Positions 23,621-32,561 of a DNA stretch of 32,561 bases are shown here, one piece after another (positions within the stretch are counted from its first letter, which is position 1; each line of letters starts with the position of its first letter). Source of the stretch: Porticoccaceae bacterium. Its GTDB lineage: Bacteria > Pseudomonadota > Gammaproteobacteria > Pseudomonadales > Porticoccaceae. The notes below the pieces were generated by a model that saw nothing but the letters and a program-made list of their open reading frames with translations, had not been told where the DNA came from and ran no database searches. The stretch covers positions 1 to 32,561 of the forward strand of contig JALNZZ010000006.1 in the NCBI GenBank assembly GCA_023229065.1, given 5' to 3'. The translations under genes and the position numbers were made by a program.

Positions 23621-25396
23621 GTGGATTGGCAAGGCTGGCTGTCTCTTGGGCTGGTTTTCAGCACTTTACTGGCGCTGGCACTTACCCGGCTTGGGCCCCA
23701 TATGGTAATGATGGTGGTGCTGACGATCTTGAGTGTCAGTGGCATTCTCAGCCCCGCCGAAGCCCTCGGAGGCTTCGCCAACTCGGGGTTGATCACTGTC
23801 GCTGCCATGTTTGTGGTGGCTGCGGGCTTACATGCCACGGGCGGTATTGATCTAATGGTCAACAAAGTGTTGGGGGTGCCGAAGAGTGAACGCTCGGCAC
23901 TGGCGCGAATGTTTGCTCCGCTGGCTGTGCTCAGCCCGTTTCTAAACAATACACCGGTGGTGGCCACCATGATTCCAGGCATTCACGCCTGGTCGCGGAA
24001 AATCAATATCGCTCCCTCCAAGCTGATGATTCCGCTGAGTTATACCACCATTCTGGGGGGCGCTGTCACTATGATCGGCACCAGCACCAACCTGGTGGTG
24101 GATGGGCAGTATCAAGTGCTTACAGGCGAAGAGGGCTTTTCGCTGTTTGCTATCAGCGCCGTGGGGCTGCCGGTGGCCTTGCTGGGCTTGTTGTTTATGT
24201 GGCTGGTGTTTCCTCGCCTGCTGCCGGATCGCAGCCAGAGCAGGGCGTTTGCCAATCTCCGTGAGTTCACTTTGGAAGTTTGTGTATCCGCCAATGGGCC
24301 ACTGGTGGGCAAGTCTGTCGAGCAGGCAGGGTTGCGCAACCTGCGCCGGATCTACTTGGCGGAGATCGAGCGGGATGGCACCATCGTTACCGCTGTGTCT
24401 TCGGAAGAAGTACTTAAAGGGGGTGATCGCCTGGTTTTCGCTGGCGATACCGAGGCAATCTCCGACCTGCTGCGTATCAATGGGCTCGAACCCTCGCCTG
24501 AGAATGGCAATGCTGAGACGTTAACCATTGATCGCGCAGAACGGTGCTTGGTAGAGGCCGTGGTGTCACCCCACTGTGCAGCAATTGGGCAGGCTATTCG
24601 CGATGCCCGCTTTCGCGACCGCTACGGCGCAGTGGTGCTGGCGGTGGCGCGCCACGGTGAGCGGGTGAAGGGAAATCTCGGGACTATCGAGCTGGAGGCC
24701 GGCGATACCCTGTTGCTGGAAGCTCGTCCCGCTTTCGTCAGTCGTCAGCGCTACAGCAAGGATTTTCTGCTGATCAACGACCTCGACACCGAGCAGCCTC
24801 GCCACGAAAAGGCAGTGCTGGCCTGGGTAATCCTGGTCGGCGTAGTAGGGGCTGCGGCCCTGGGTATCCTCAGCATGCTCAATGCCGGTCTGATCGGAGC
24901 GGGGCTTATGGTGGCTACAGGTTGCTGTTCCGTCAACAAGGCGGAGAGAAGTCTCGATATGCCGGTACTCATCACCATTGGTGCCTCCTTTGCTCTAGGC
25001 ACCGCCCTGCAAAAAACGGGGGTGGCAACGTTTCTCGCTGGCAACATTATCGACCTCAGCCTGGGCAAGCCATGGCTGATGCTGGTGCTGACCTATATCA
25101 CCATATCGCTGCTGACTGAGGCTATTACCAACAACGCTGCAGCGATCCTGATGTTGCCGATTGTGCTGGAGATGACCGCCAAGGCTGGGCTCAACAACGA
25201 GCCTTTCGTGTTTGCAGTGATGATGGCTGCTTCTGCCAGTTTTGCTACGCCGCTGGGTTACCAGACCAACTTGATGGTATACGGTCCGGGTGGCTACACC
25301 TTTGGCGATTTTCTGAAAGTGGGTGTACCCATGAACTTGTTCATTGGCACAGCTACCGTAGTAGTATTGCTGCTCGGCTGGCCTCTGGTGAAATAA
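23621..25396 (+). CDS. SLC13-family (DASS) transporter with RCK domains
   Basis: This 591-residue inner-membrane transporter resembles sodium-coupled or sulfate/dicarboxylate carriers of the SLC13/CitMHS type. The N-terminal half holds about five helices with NNTPVVATMIPGIHAW and GTSTNLVVDG. Two central cytoplasmic TrkA-C (RCK_C) domains follow (about residues 205-300 and 305-390). The C-terminal half contains TEAITNNAAAILMLP and YQTNLMVYGPGGYTFGDF. This layout is common in YbiR-like anion transporters; the substrate (sulfate, citrate or dicarboxylate) cannot be decided. I chose the GTG at 23621 because GAGGAG ends 7 bp before it and the start MDWQGWLSLGL is typical. A GTG at 23606 would add five residues and overlap that ribosome binding site. 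Confidence 0.87.
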   Translation: MDWQGWLSLGLVFSTLLALALTRLGPHMVMMVVLTILSVSGILSPAEALGGFANSGLITVAAMFVVAAGLHATGGIDLMVNKVLGVPKSERSALARMFAPLAVLSPFLNNTPVVATMIPGIHAWSRKINIAPSKLMIPLSYTTILGGAVTMIGTSTNLVVDGQYQVLTGEEGFSLFAISAVGLPVALLGLLFMWLVFPRLLPDRSQSRAFANLREFTLEVCVSANGPLVGKSVEQAGLRNLRRIYLAEIERDGTIVTAVSSEEVLKGGDRLVFAGDTEAISDLLRINGLEPSPENGNAETLTIDRAERCLVEAVVSPHCAAIGQAIRDARFRDRYGAVVLAVARHGERVKGNLGTIELEAGDTLLLEARPAFVSRQRYSKDFLLINDLDTEQPRHEKAVLAWVILVGVVGAAALGILSMLNAGLIGAGLMVATGCCSVNKAERSLDMPVLITIGASFALGTALQKTGVATFLAGNIIDLSLGKPWLMLVLTYITISLLTEAITNNAAAILMLPIVLEMTAKAGLNNEPFVFAVMMAASASFATPLGYQTNLMVYGPGGYTFGDFLKVGVPMNLFIGTATVVVLLLGWPLVK

Positions 25397-25520
25397 TGTG
25401 CCGGGCGAAATTCCGTCTTGCTGCAAACTGGATAGGAAGCCGGCTGTCCGATGGGTGCCTATTTAGAAGAACAGCCATGCTTGGCGATGCTTGTCTTCAG
25501 CGGGGTTTTTTCTGATTGTC

Positions 25521-25865
25521 TTAGTGACATTGCCCCTGAGCATCCACAGTCCACATAATGGTCTGAGAGCTATCAATGAAGTTTTCCTCATCCTTGCGGA
25601 TCAGGTTTAGAACTGCCGGGTCTTCCAGAGCGGCCAGCCAGTCGGCATAGGCGTTGGAGTCTGCAAACAGCAGCTCGGTCACTACGTCGAACTCGCGCGC
25701 CACGCCTGCAGGATAAATGCCTTCGGTCAAATAATTGCGACGGTAGCCAGCGTACATTGGCAACAGCTCTTCGACCAGGGGTACGTGCACTTCTTCGTAG
25801 TGGCGAATGAAGCTTTCCAGCGAAATGCCATCACGCTTTTTAATAAAGACTAATACTTTGATCAT
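25521..25865 (-). CDS. EthD domain-containing protein
   Basis: This 114-residue protein has the ferredoxin-like alpha+beta fold of the EthD family (pattern MIKVLVFIKKRDGISLESF then HYEEVHVPLVEEL, with FIDSSQTIMWTVD near the end). Its relatives often accompany degradation of ethers, alkanes or aromatic compounds, but most have no assigned reaction. AAGGGA upstream is a suitable ribosome binding site. A SnoaL-like gene lies 86 bp upstream in the same direction, which suggests a two-gene catabolic or oxidative unit. Confidence 0.85.
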   Translation of the reverse strand: MIKVLVFIKKRDGISLESFIRHYEEVHVPLVEELLPMYAGYRRNYLTEGIYPAGVAREFDVVTELLFADSNAYADWLAALEDPAVLNLIRKDEENFIDSSQTIMWTVDAQGQCH

Positions 25866-25951
25866 TGCCGTATCCCTTCAGGAGTCAGAAGGAGCGTGAA
25901 ATATTAGAGGTGCAGCCTCACCAGGAGTCTGCCCCTCGGGATGTTTGTAGA

Positions 25952-26452
25952 TTATCCTTGAGCAGCCACCTGCTCGTCTTGCCAGTATTGTACGCGGATG
26001 CGGGTAAGCCTCGAAAACGAGATCATCCAGGTGCCGTCGATCCGTTCATACTCTTCCCAGTAGTGCCCTTCTCCTTCAAGCGAGAGCACCAGCTGGCCGT
26101 CTATATGTTTCTGGACTTTATCAGTCATTGGCCATATCCCGCTCGCTTTTGTTGCCGAGTGGATTGTAATTTCGGGCATGTGTCCGTGGTGGACAGAAAC
26201 CATTCCAGCGAGAGCATTCTGAATGAAGGGTACAATCTTGTCGCGCCCGTGATTGATCCACTCCTCACCCAGCTTTTGATCTAATGAGTCCTCGCCGCTG
26301 CCGTTGCGTATCGCATCAGTAGCATCGTAGACCGCATCAGGGGTAAAGAGAGTATATAAAGCGTCCCAATCCTGCATGTCCATATGGCGAAAATAGCGTG
26401 CTTTGAGCTGCTTTATTTCTTCAATTGCAATCAGTCTTTCCAGATCGTTCAT
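25952..26452 (-). CDS. SnoaL-like / NTF2-fold protein
   Basis: This 166-residue protein has the SnoaL/NTF2-like cone fold pattern: IAIEEIKQLKARYFRHMDMQDWDALYTLFTPDAVYD at the N-terminus, then SVHHGHMPEITIHS and a beta-rich end with GHYWEEYERIDGTWMI. Such proteins are cyclases, isomerases or hydrolases for small hydrophobic ligands; no specific substrate can be read from the sequence. I start it at the ATG at 26452 because the longer open frame (from 26587) adds 45 unlikely residues. It is located between ettA and the EthD gene on the minus strand. Confidence 0.83.
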   Translation of the reverse strand: MNDLERLIAIEEIKQLKARYFRHMDMQDWDALYTLFTPDAVYDATDAIRNGSGEDSLDQKLGEEWINHGRDKIVPFIQNALAGMVSVHHGHMPEITIHSATKASGIWPMTDKVQKHIDGQLVLSLEGEGHYWEEYERIDGTWMISFSRLTRIRVQYWQDEQVAAQG

Positions 26453-26505
26453 GGTTGCCGCTTCTACATTGTCAGTTGGCAAAGCCAACCCGTTATTGTG
26501 AGTCA

Positions 26506-26548
26506 GGCTGCGGCAATCAAGGGAAGTCGACGCTGATTGCCTGCAGCC
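26506..26548. repeat. Imperfect 14-bp hairpin between ettA and the SnoaL-like gene
   Basis: GGCTGCGGCAATCA (26506-26519) pairs with TGATTGCCTGCAGCC (26534-26548) with a single bulged base. It lies just beyond the 3' end of ettA and upstream of the SnoaL-like gene on the minus strand. No T-run follows, so it could be a U-less terminator of ettA or a leader structure of the next gene. A smaller TTGGC/GCCAA hairpin (26476-26488) lies closer to that gene's start. Confidence 0.4.
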
Positions 26549-26595
26549 AGAAATGAAATTCGCAGCTTTGTCCGGTGCTGTCATCACACCGGCGA

Positions 26596-28260
26596 TCAGT
26601 TTCTGAGACGCTTGTACTTCATCCGCTCAGGCTGAGTGTTGGCGCCTTTGCGCTTGGTCAGGTCTTCATGATAATCGGTGAAGTTACCTTCGTGGAAAAC
26701 CACCTCCGAGTTGCCTTCGAAGGCGAGGATGTGGGTTGCCACCCGGTCCAGGAACCAGCGGTCGTGCGAAATCACCAATACGCAGCCGGGGAAAGCGAGC
26801 ATGGCTTCTTCCAGAGCGCGGAGGGTCTCGATATCCAGGTCGTTGGAGGGCTCGTCGAGCAGCAATACGTTGGCACCTTGCTTGAGGGTGTTGGCTAAAT
26901 GCAGGCGACCGCGTTCACCCCCCGACAAGTCACCCACCCGTTTTTGCTGATCCCCCCCTTTGAAGTTGAAGCGACCCAGGTAGGCCCGAGAGGGGACTTC
27001 GTAGCTGCCGATCTTGAGAATGTCGTGGCCGTCGGAGATTGCCTCCCACACGGTTTTTTTGTCGTCGAGATTTTCCCGGCTCTGTTCCACAAAGGCCAGG
27101 TTGACGGTTTCGCCGATGGTGATGGTACCGCTGTCAGGCTGCTCGCGACCGGCGATCATGCGGAACAGGGTGGATTTACCGGCACCGTTGCCGCCGATAA
27201 TGCCCACGATCGCTCCTTTGGGAACACTGAACGAGAGATTATCGATCAGGATGCGGTCGCCGTAGCCCTTGGTGACCTTGTCGAATTCGATGACCTTGTC
27301 GCCGAGGCGCTCACCGGGTGGAATATAGATCTCATTGGTTTCGTTGCGCTCCTGGAACTCCCGCGACTGCATTTCTTCAAAGCGCGCCAGGCGAGCTTTA
27401 CTCTTGGCTTGGCGTCCTTTGGGGTTTTTGCGTACCCACTCAAGCTCCTCTTTCATGGCCTTGAGGTGAGAGGACTGTTCGCGGGCCTCCTGCTCGAGAC
27501 GCTTCTCCTTGGTTTCCAGCCAGGTGCTGTAGTTGCCCTCGTAGGGGATGCCGTGACCGCGGTCCAGCTCGAGGATCCAGCCGGCGACGTTGTCGAGAAA
27601 GTAACGGTCGTGAGTGACGGCCACCACGGTGCCGGAGAACTCCTCAAGGAACTTCTCCAGCCAGAACACACTTTCTGCGTCCAGGTGGTTGGTGGGCTCA
27701 TCAAGTAGCAACATATCGGGCTTGGAAAGCAGCAGCCGGCATAGCGCCACGCGCCGCCGTTCGCCGCCGGAAAGCTTGGTCACGTCGGCATCCCAGGGCG
27801 GCAGGCGCAGAGCGTCGGCGGCGATCTCGAGTTGATTGTTGAGGTTGTGGGCATCCCAGGCCTGGATGATGTTTTCGAACTCTTCCTGCTTTTTGGCTAA
27901 TTTGTCGAAGTCGGCATCTGGTTCAGCGTAGGCAGCGTACACTTCGTCCAGCCCCTTGAGAGCATCGATTGCTTCGCGCACGCCATCTTCCACGTTGCCG
28001 CGCACATCTTTGTCGGGGTCGAGCTGCGGTTCCTGGGACAGGTAACCGATCTTGATACCGGGCATGGGCCGGGCTTCGCCCTGGATGTCGGTGTCGATGC
28101 CGGCCATGATTCTGAGCAGGGTGGACTTACCTGCACCGTTCAGGCCCAGCACACCAATTTTTGCACCGGGGAAGAATGACAGGGAAATGTCTTTGAGAAT
28201 TTCACGTTTGGGCGGGACGATCTTGCCCACCCGGTTCATGGTGTAGACGTATTGAGCCAT
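26596..28260 (-). CDS. ettA: Energy-dependent translational throttle protein EttA (ABC-F)
   Basis: This 554-residue cytoplasmic ABC-F protein binds the ribosomal E site and gates translation according to the ATP/ADP ratio. Two ATPase domains are present. The first has Walker A GLNGAGKST at residues 39-47, signature LSGGERRRVALCRLLL and Walker B DMLLLDEPTNHLD. The second has GGNGAGKST, LSGGERGRLHLAN and VLLLDEPSNDLD. The charged interdomain linker (EEMQSREFQERNETNE) and the arm region between lie as in the E. coli protein (555 residues). The frame is open well beyond 28260 on the minus strand, but that part overlaps glyA antisense and lacks protein-like character. The ATG at 28260 gives the usual start MAQYVYTMNRVGK. 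It is divergent from glyA. Confidence 0.95.
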   Translation of the reverse strand: MAQYVYTMNRVGKIVPPKREILKDISLSFFPGAKIGVLGLNGAGKSTLLRIMAGIDTDIQGEARPMPGIKIGYLSQEPQLDPDKDVRGNVEDGVREAIDALKGLDEVYAAYAEPDADFDKLAKKQEEFENIIQAWDAHNLNNQLEIAADALRLPPWDADVTKLSGGERRRVALCRLLLSKPDMLLLDEPTNHLDAESVFWLEKFLEEFSGTVVAVTHDRYFLDNVAGWILELDRGHGIPYEGNYSTWLETKEKRLEQEAREQSSHLKAMKEELEWVRKNPKGRQAKSKARLARFEEMQSREFQERNETNEIYIPPGERLGDKVIEFDKVTKGYGDRILIDNLSFSVPKGAIVGIIGGNGAGKSTLFRMIAGREQPDSGTITIGETVNLAFVEQSRENLDDKKTVWEAISDGHDILKIGSYEVPSRAYLGRFNFKGGDQQKRVGDLSGGERGRLHLANTLKQGANVLLLDEPSNDLDIETLRALEEAMLAFPGCVLVISHDRWFLDRVATHILAFEGNSEVVFHEGNFTDYHEDLTKRKGANTQPERMKYKRLRN

Positions 28261-28443
28261 GGTGACCTTGAAAAGGGCTGTGGGTGTGGCCGGGATTGTA
28301 GCGGAAAATAAGAGAGCTGACGCCTGGTGTTCAGTGCCTGCCGAGAAGCCAAGGATGCAACTGGCCCCCACATCGTGTAAAATCCGCGCCTCTCTCCACA
28401 CCAACACTTTCCTTCGCCATCCAACCCGGGACAGCGCACCGCC

Positions 28444-29709
<1,266 letters not shown>

Positions 29710-29726
29710 GCATAGCTCTTTGATGC

Positions 29727-29766
29727 AAAAGCCCCGGTCGGCAGCTTGCTGTGACCGGGGCTTTTT
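29727..29766 (+). terminator. Rho-independent terminator of glyA
   Basis: AAAAGCCCCGGTC (29727-29739) pairs perfectly with GACCGGGGCTTTT (29753-29765), including the A/T pairs. It ends in five T residues (29762-29766). The loop can form a smaller GCAGC/GCTGT hairpin. The position, 17 bp after the glyA stop, is ideal. Confidence 0.95.
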
Positions 29767-29822
29767 GGTTGTGCCTTGGTTGTGAACCTGGGGGTGCGAG
29801 CCTGGCTCAACCTTTTGCAGTT

Positions 29823-30290
29823 TTACTCGGCACTGGCAAACCACTCGTCGAGAGCAGGCCTCAGAGATTCTGCTACCAGCTCTACGACCAGACCAGGCAT
29901 GGGCGGTGCCATGTAAGCGAGGATGCCGTAGCCATCCTCAGGGCTGCCGGAAGCGCCGCGAACGGTCCAGCCGGCACTCAGTAGTTTCTCGACCTCGCTG
30001 GGCAGGTCGTCGACCCAGACACCGATATGACGGTTGTCGGGCTGCAGATCGGGGTCGTAGAGCGTGTTTCTGGGACCCTCGCAGAGTTCCAGCCGATGGG
30101 GACCTTGACGCGAATAAGTTGCTTTCACCACGATTTCTCCCAGACCTTGCTCTGGAGTCCAGAAGGGCAAGGGGTCGAAGGTGCGCACTGGCAACCATTC
30201 AAGATTCAGGTCTTTGCCCAGCTGTTGCTTGGCGGTCTCAATGTCGGCCACGCATAGCCCAGTGTGAAAGATTCGCTGCAAATCGAACAT
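29823..30290 (-). CDS. VOC (glyoxalase/dioxygenase fold) family protein
   Basis: This 155-residue protein has the vicinal-oxygen-chelate fold: beta-alpha-beta-beta-beta units with likely metal ligands His9 (FHTGLCVADIETA), Glu in PHRLELCEG, His in NRHIGVWVDD and Glu in LVVELVAE. Family members are glyoxalases, epimerases or dioxygenases; which applies here cannot be decided. It is transcribed toward glyA, divergent from the aldehyde dehydrogenase gene. Confidence 0.83.
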   Translation of the reverse strand: MFDLQRIFHTGLCVADIETAKQQLGKDLNLEWLPVRTFDPLPFWTPEQGLGEIVVKATYSRQGPHRLELCEGPRNTLYDPDLQPDNRHIGVWVDDLPSEVEKLLSAGWTVRGASGSPEDGYGILAYMAPPMPGLVVELVAESLRPALDEWFASAE

Positions 30291-30545
30291 AGTAAAGTGG
30301 CCTCTCTAGAAGAAGGTTAATGTGATTGTTGTACGTCCTGCCCGGTGAAGATACGCCAAGGCGCCATCTGAGGGTACCACTATTGTGATGTTGACAGGGG
30401 CAGGATGGCTACTGAGTGATCAGCCAGTTTGGCCGGGGTGTACGGTGGCGCAGCTGACGGTAGAAAATTGCAGGGACCCGAGAGACAATAACCGAGCTGC
30501 TCAGGAATATCTTCTTGAGATTTGAGCAATGATTTGAAAGTGGTT

Positions 30546-30566
30546 GCCTGATTACCAGAATCAGGC
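30546..30566. promoter_or_regulatory. Inverted repeat directly before the dehydrogenase ribosome binding site
   Basis: GCCTGATT (30546-30553) and AATCAGGC (30559-30566) form a perfect 8-bp inverted repeat with a 5-base spacer, ending 15 bp before the ATG at 30582. It could be an operator for a dimeric repressor or a small leader hairpin. The rest of the 291-bp gap contains TTGACA (30391-30396), a possible -35 without a good -10. Confidence 0.4.
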
Positions 30567-30581
30567 TGAAAAGGGGGGAAT

Positions 30582-32039
30582 ATGACCGTTGAATTCAGCT
30601 ACCGCATTGGTGGCAATTGGGTTGCAGGAGAGTCGGGGCAAGTGGTGGAGGACCGTTGTCCTTCCGATCAGGAGCGAATACTGACGACTTTTAATCAATT
30701 GAGTGCTACGCAGGTAAGGCAGGCGGTGGACGCCGCTGTCGAAGGGGCAGCAACCTGGCGAGCGACCTCGGCGGTGGCGAGGGGAGCCGTTCTCTCAAAA
30801 GCTGCGCAGGGCTTGCGCGAGCGAAAATCTGTATTGGCAGAAATCATTGCGCTGGAAAATGGCAAAACCCTGGCTGAAGCGTCGGTCGAGGTGGAGAAAA
30901 GTGCGGAGTTTCTGGAGTTTTATGCCGCTACAGGAAGGCTGCCTCAAGGCAGCATGATTGCTGATGCCCGCGGCGGTACCAAAGCGATGGCGCTGGTTGA
31001 GCCGATAGGCGTGGTGGTGATGATTACACCCTGGAACGACCCCATGCTGACTCCGGCCCGCAAGCTGGGGCCGGCGCTGATCAGCGGCAACTCGGTGATT
31101 CTTAAACCGGCCCGGGAAACCCCGCTGGCTGCCTACCTCATCGTCCGCGCCTTGGTTGACGCGGGGTTACCTGCCGGGGTGCTCAACCTGGTTATCAGTG
31201 ATCACGATGTCTTTGATCAGGAAGTGATTGCCAGATCGGAGGTGGCTGCAGTGACCTTTACTGGCTCGACAGCAGTGGGGCTGGCTCTTGGCCGAAAACT
31301 GGCGGGCCGGAATGTACGCCTGCAGACCGAGATGGGTGGCAAGAATGCTTCGGTGGTGCTTGCTGATGCCGATCTGGATATGGCAGCAGAGACCATTGCC
31401 GCGGCCGCCTTTGGTCAGGCTGGCCAGCGCTGTACGGCGACCAGCCGGGTGCTGGTGCAGAAGCAGGTACATGACGTCTTTCTGGACAAACTGCTGACTG
31501 CCGCTGCCCGGTTGACGCCGGGGCCAAGTACGGCTGATGGTACCCGGTTGGGGCCTGTTGTTAGCCGCCGTCACCAACAGGAGGTGCTTGCTCATATAGA
31601 GGGTGCGCGGAGCTCTGGAGCGCAGATCCAGTGCGGTGGGTTTGCGCCAGCAGACAATGGCCTGGACAAGGGTTGTTTTGTGCTGCCAACGGTGATTGCC
31701 GGAGTGACCGCAGAGATGCCGATCTGGCGTGACGAGGTGTTTGGCCCAGTGCTGGCAGTCATGGCTGTGGCCTCGTTTGATGATGCACTGCAGGCTGTGA
31801 ATGACTCGGCGTATGGATTGTCGGCGGCCCTGTTCAGCAATGACTTACGTTGCACACAGCGTTTTGTGGAGGCTGTCGATACCGGTCAGGTATCGGTGAA
31901 CTTGCCCACCTCGGGCTGGGATGTGCATCAGCCATTTGGTGGCTTCAAGGAGTCTGGTTCAGCATTCAAGGAGCAGGGCATGGAAGGGCTGCGTTTTTAT
32001 ACCCGTACCAAGATGGTAGCGATTCGCCATGAGTGGTAG
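30582..32039 (+). CDS. NAD(P)-dependent aldehyde dehydrogenase
   Basis: This 485-residue enzyme oxidises aldehydes to acids. It has the full ALDH signature: Asn152 in MITPWNDP, Lys175 in SVILKPARE, the Rossmann motif TFTGSTAVG, general base Glu250 in LQTEMGGKNAS and catalytic Cys284 in GQAGQRCTATS, with DEVFGPVLAVM near the C-terminus. The group resembles aldehyde dehydrogenases of the succinate-semialdehyde/alpha-ketoglutaric-semialdehyde type, but the substrate is undetermined. GGGGGG upstream serves as ribosome binding site. The divergent VOC gene and the following thioesterase may form a small catabolic neighbourhood. Confidence 0.93.
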   Translation: MTVEFSYRIGGNWVAGESGQVVEDRCPSDQERILTTFNQLSATQVRQAVDAAVEGAATWRATSAVARGAVLSKAAQGLRERKSVLAEIIALENGKTLAEASVEVEKSAEFLEFYAATGRLPQGSMIADARGGTKAMALVEPIGVVVMITPWNDPMLTPARKLGPALISGNSVILKPARETPLAAYLIVRALVDAGLPAGVLNLVISDHDVFDQEVIARSEVAAVTFTGSTAVGLALGRKLAGRNVRLQTEMGGKNASVVLADADLDMAAETIAAAAFGQAGQRCTATSRVLVQKQVHDVFLDKLLTAAARLTPGPSTADGTRLGPVVSRRHQQEVLAHIEGARSSGAQIQCGGFAPADNGLDKGCFVLPTVIAGVTAEMPIWRDEVFGPVLAVMAVASFDDALQAVNDSAYGLSAALFSNDLRCTQRFVEAVDTGQVSVNLPTSGWDVHQPFGGFKESGSAFKEQGMEGLRFYTRTKMVAIRHEW

Positions 32040-32100
32040 CCAGCAAGGAAATGCACTGGAAACTGGAAAAGTGCAATTCCCTGCAGGCGAGTGAGGCTGC

Positions 32101-32541
32101 TCAGGCGGGCACAGCCACGTCTTGGATGCGCTGCTTTATTTCATCGCTGAGAGGCACAGGGCGATGGTTGTCCGGGTCTACAAAGACGTGAATAAAGTAG
32201 CCTGCCGCTGCTGGTTCTTGCTCGCCGGGCTTGAACAGCCCCACCTCGTAGCGCAGGCTGGAATTGCCGATGCGGGCAATTCGAACTCCGGCTTCGATTG
32301 TCTCAGGAAAGGATATAGGCGCGTAATATCGGCACTGGCTCTCTACACACAGCCCGACAGCCTGAAATTGCGGGTTGCGGAGCACCTGCTTGTCTAGCAG
32401 CATGCGGGTCACTGCAGTATCAATGAACGAGTAATATTCAACATTATTGACGTGCCCGTAAGGGTCGCCATCCATCCAGCGGGTGGGAATATCGACCCAG
32501 TAGAAATACTGGCTTCTCTGCTCGTTGGTTTTCTCGTTCAT
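32101..32541 (-). CDS. 4HBT-type acyl-CoA thioesterase
   Basis: This 146-residue hot-dog fold protein hydrolyses acyl-CoA thioesters. The motif RWMDGDPYGHVNNVEYYSF near residues 21-39 includes the active-site aspartate (Asp26, by comparison with 4-hydroxybenzoyl-CoA thioesterase) and the GHVNN turn typical of the YbgC/FcbC group. The size is standard for the family. The start lies at 32541, close to the right edge of the window, so upstream context is missing. It ends 61 bp from the end of the aldehyde dehydrogenase on the opposite strand. Confidence 0.88.
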   Translation of the reverse strand: MNEKTNEQRSQYFYWVDIPTRWMDGDPYGHVNNVEYYSFIDTAVTRMLLDKQVLRNPQFQAVGLCVESQCRYYAPISFPETIEAGVRIARIGNSSLRYEVGLFKPGEQEPAAAGYFIHVFVDPDNHRPVPLSDEIKQRIQDVAVPA

Positions 32542-32561
32542 GAATTTTTGTCCTGAATGTT

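Overview
The window looks like chromosomal DNA of a GC-rich gammaproteobacterium. The gene content (RhlB, EttA, YaaA, PrlC, a DUF938 methyltransferase, HflK/HflC, TrmO, a TonB receptor) and the protein styles suggest a marine lineage near the Cellvibrionales (Halieaceae or Spongiibacteraceae). That placement is an inference from general resemblance only. Nearly all of the window is tightly packed ordinary housekeeping and transport genes. I see no phage, insertion sequence, CRISPR array, tRNA or rRNA.

Layout. Positions 1-3349 hold a vitamin B12 salvage run: the 3' part of cobO (corrinoid adenosyltransferase), then a BtuC-type permease, a BtuD/HmuV-type ATPase and the BtuF-type binding protein, with gaps of 14 bp or less or a 4-bp overlap. 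Positions 3606-7981 hold a ferric-siderophore module: a TonB-dependent receptor, a DUF3649 membrane protein, a PepSY-type inner-membrane protein (FoxB/PiuB-like ferric-siderophore reductase family) and a DUF3325 membrane protein. Positions 8216-9846 are the most interesting part: a secreted EF-hand protein, a CsbD stress protein, then an 800-bp stretch without protein genes, then a DUF4404 gene and a lipoprotein gene. The gap contains about 20 GGA motifs in about 340 nt, several GGA-bearing hairpins and an intrinsic terminator, which are the hallmarks of a CsrB-type small RNA that would titrate CsrA/RsmA.

From 10315 to 21179 there are mostly single genes or pairs: DUF938 and yaaA (minus), a SIMPL-domain protein, a GNAT-nitrilase fusion protein (minus), an MgtC/DUF4010 membrane protein, rhlB, a PhnA/YjdM zinc-ribbon protein (minus), trmO (minus), an hflK-hflC pair and a CopD-family membrane protein (minus). 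From 21321 to the end: prlC (oligopeptidase A), an SLC13/RCK transporter, an EthD protein and a SnoaL-like protein (minus), ettA (minus) divergent from glyA, a VOC protein (minus), an aldehyde dehydrogenase and a 4HBT thioesterase (minus).

The strongest candidate for something not yet described is the CsrB-like RNA directly downstream of csbD. Next come a long perfect palindrome just beyond it and a leader that can hide the ribosome binding site of the EF-hand gene. Many convergent gene ends carry long hairpins without a U-tract. All RNA structures were found by eye, with no folding program or database search.
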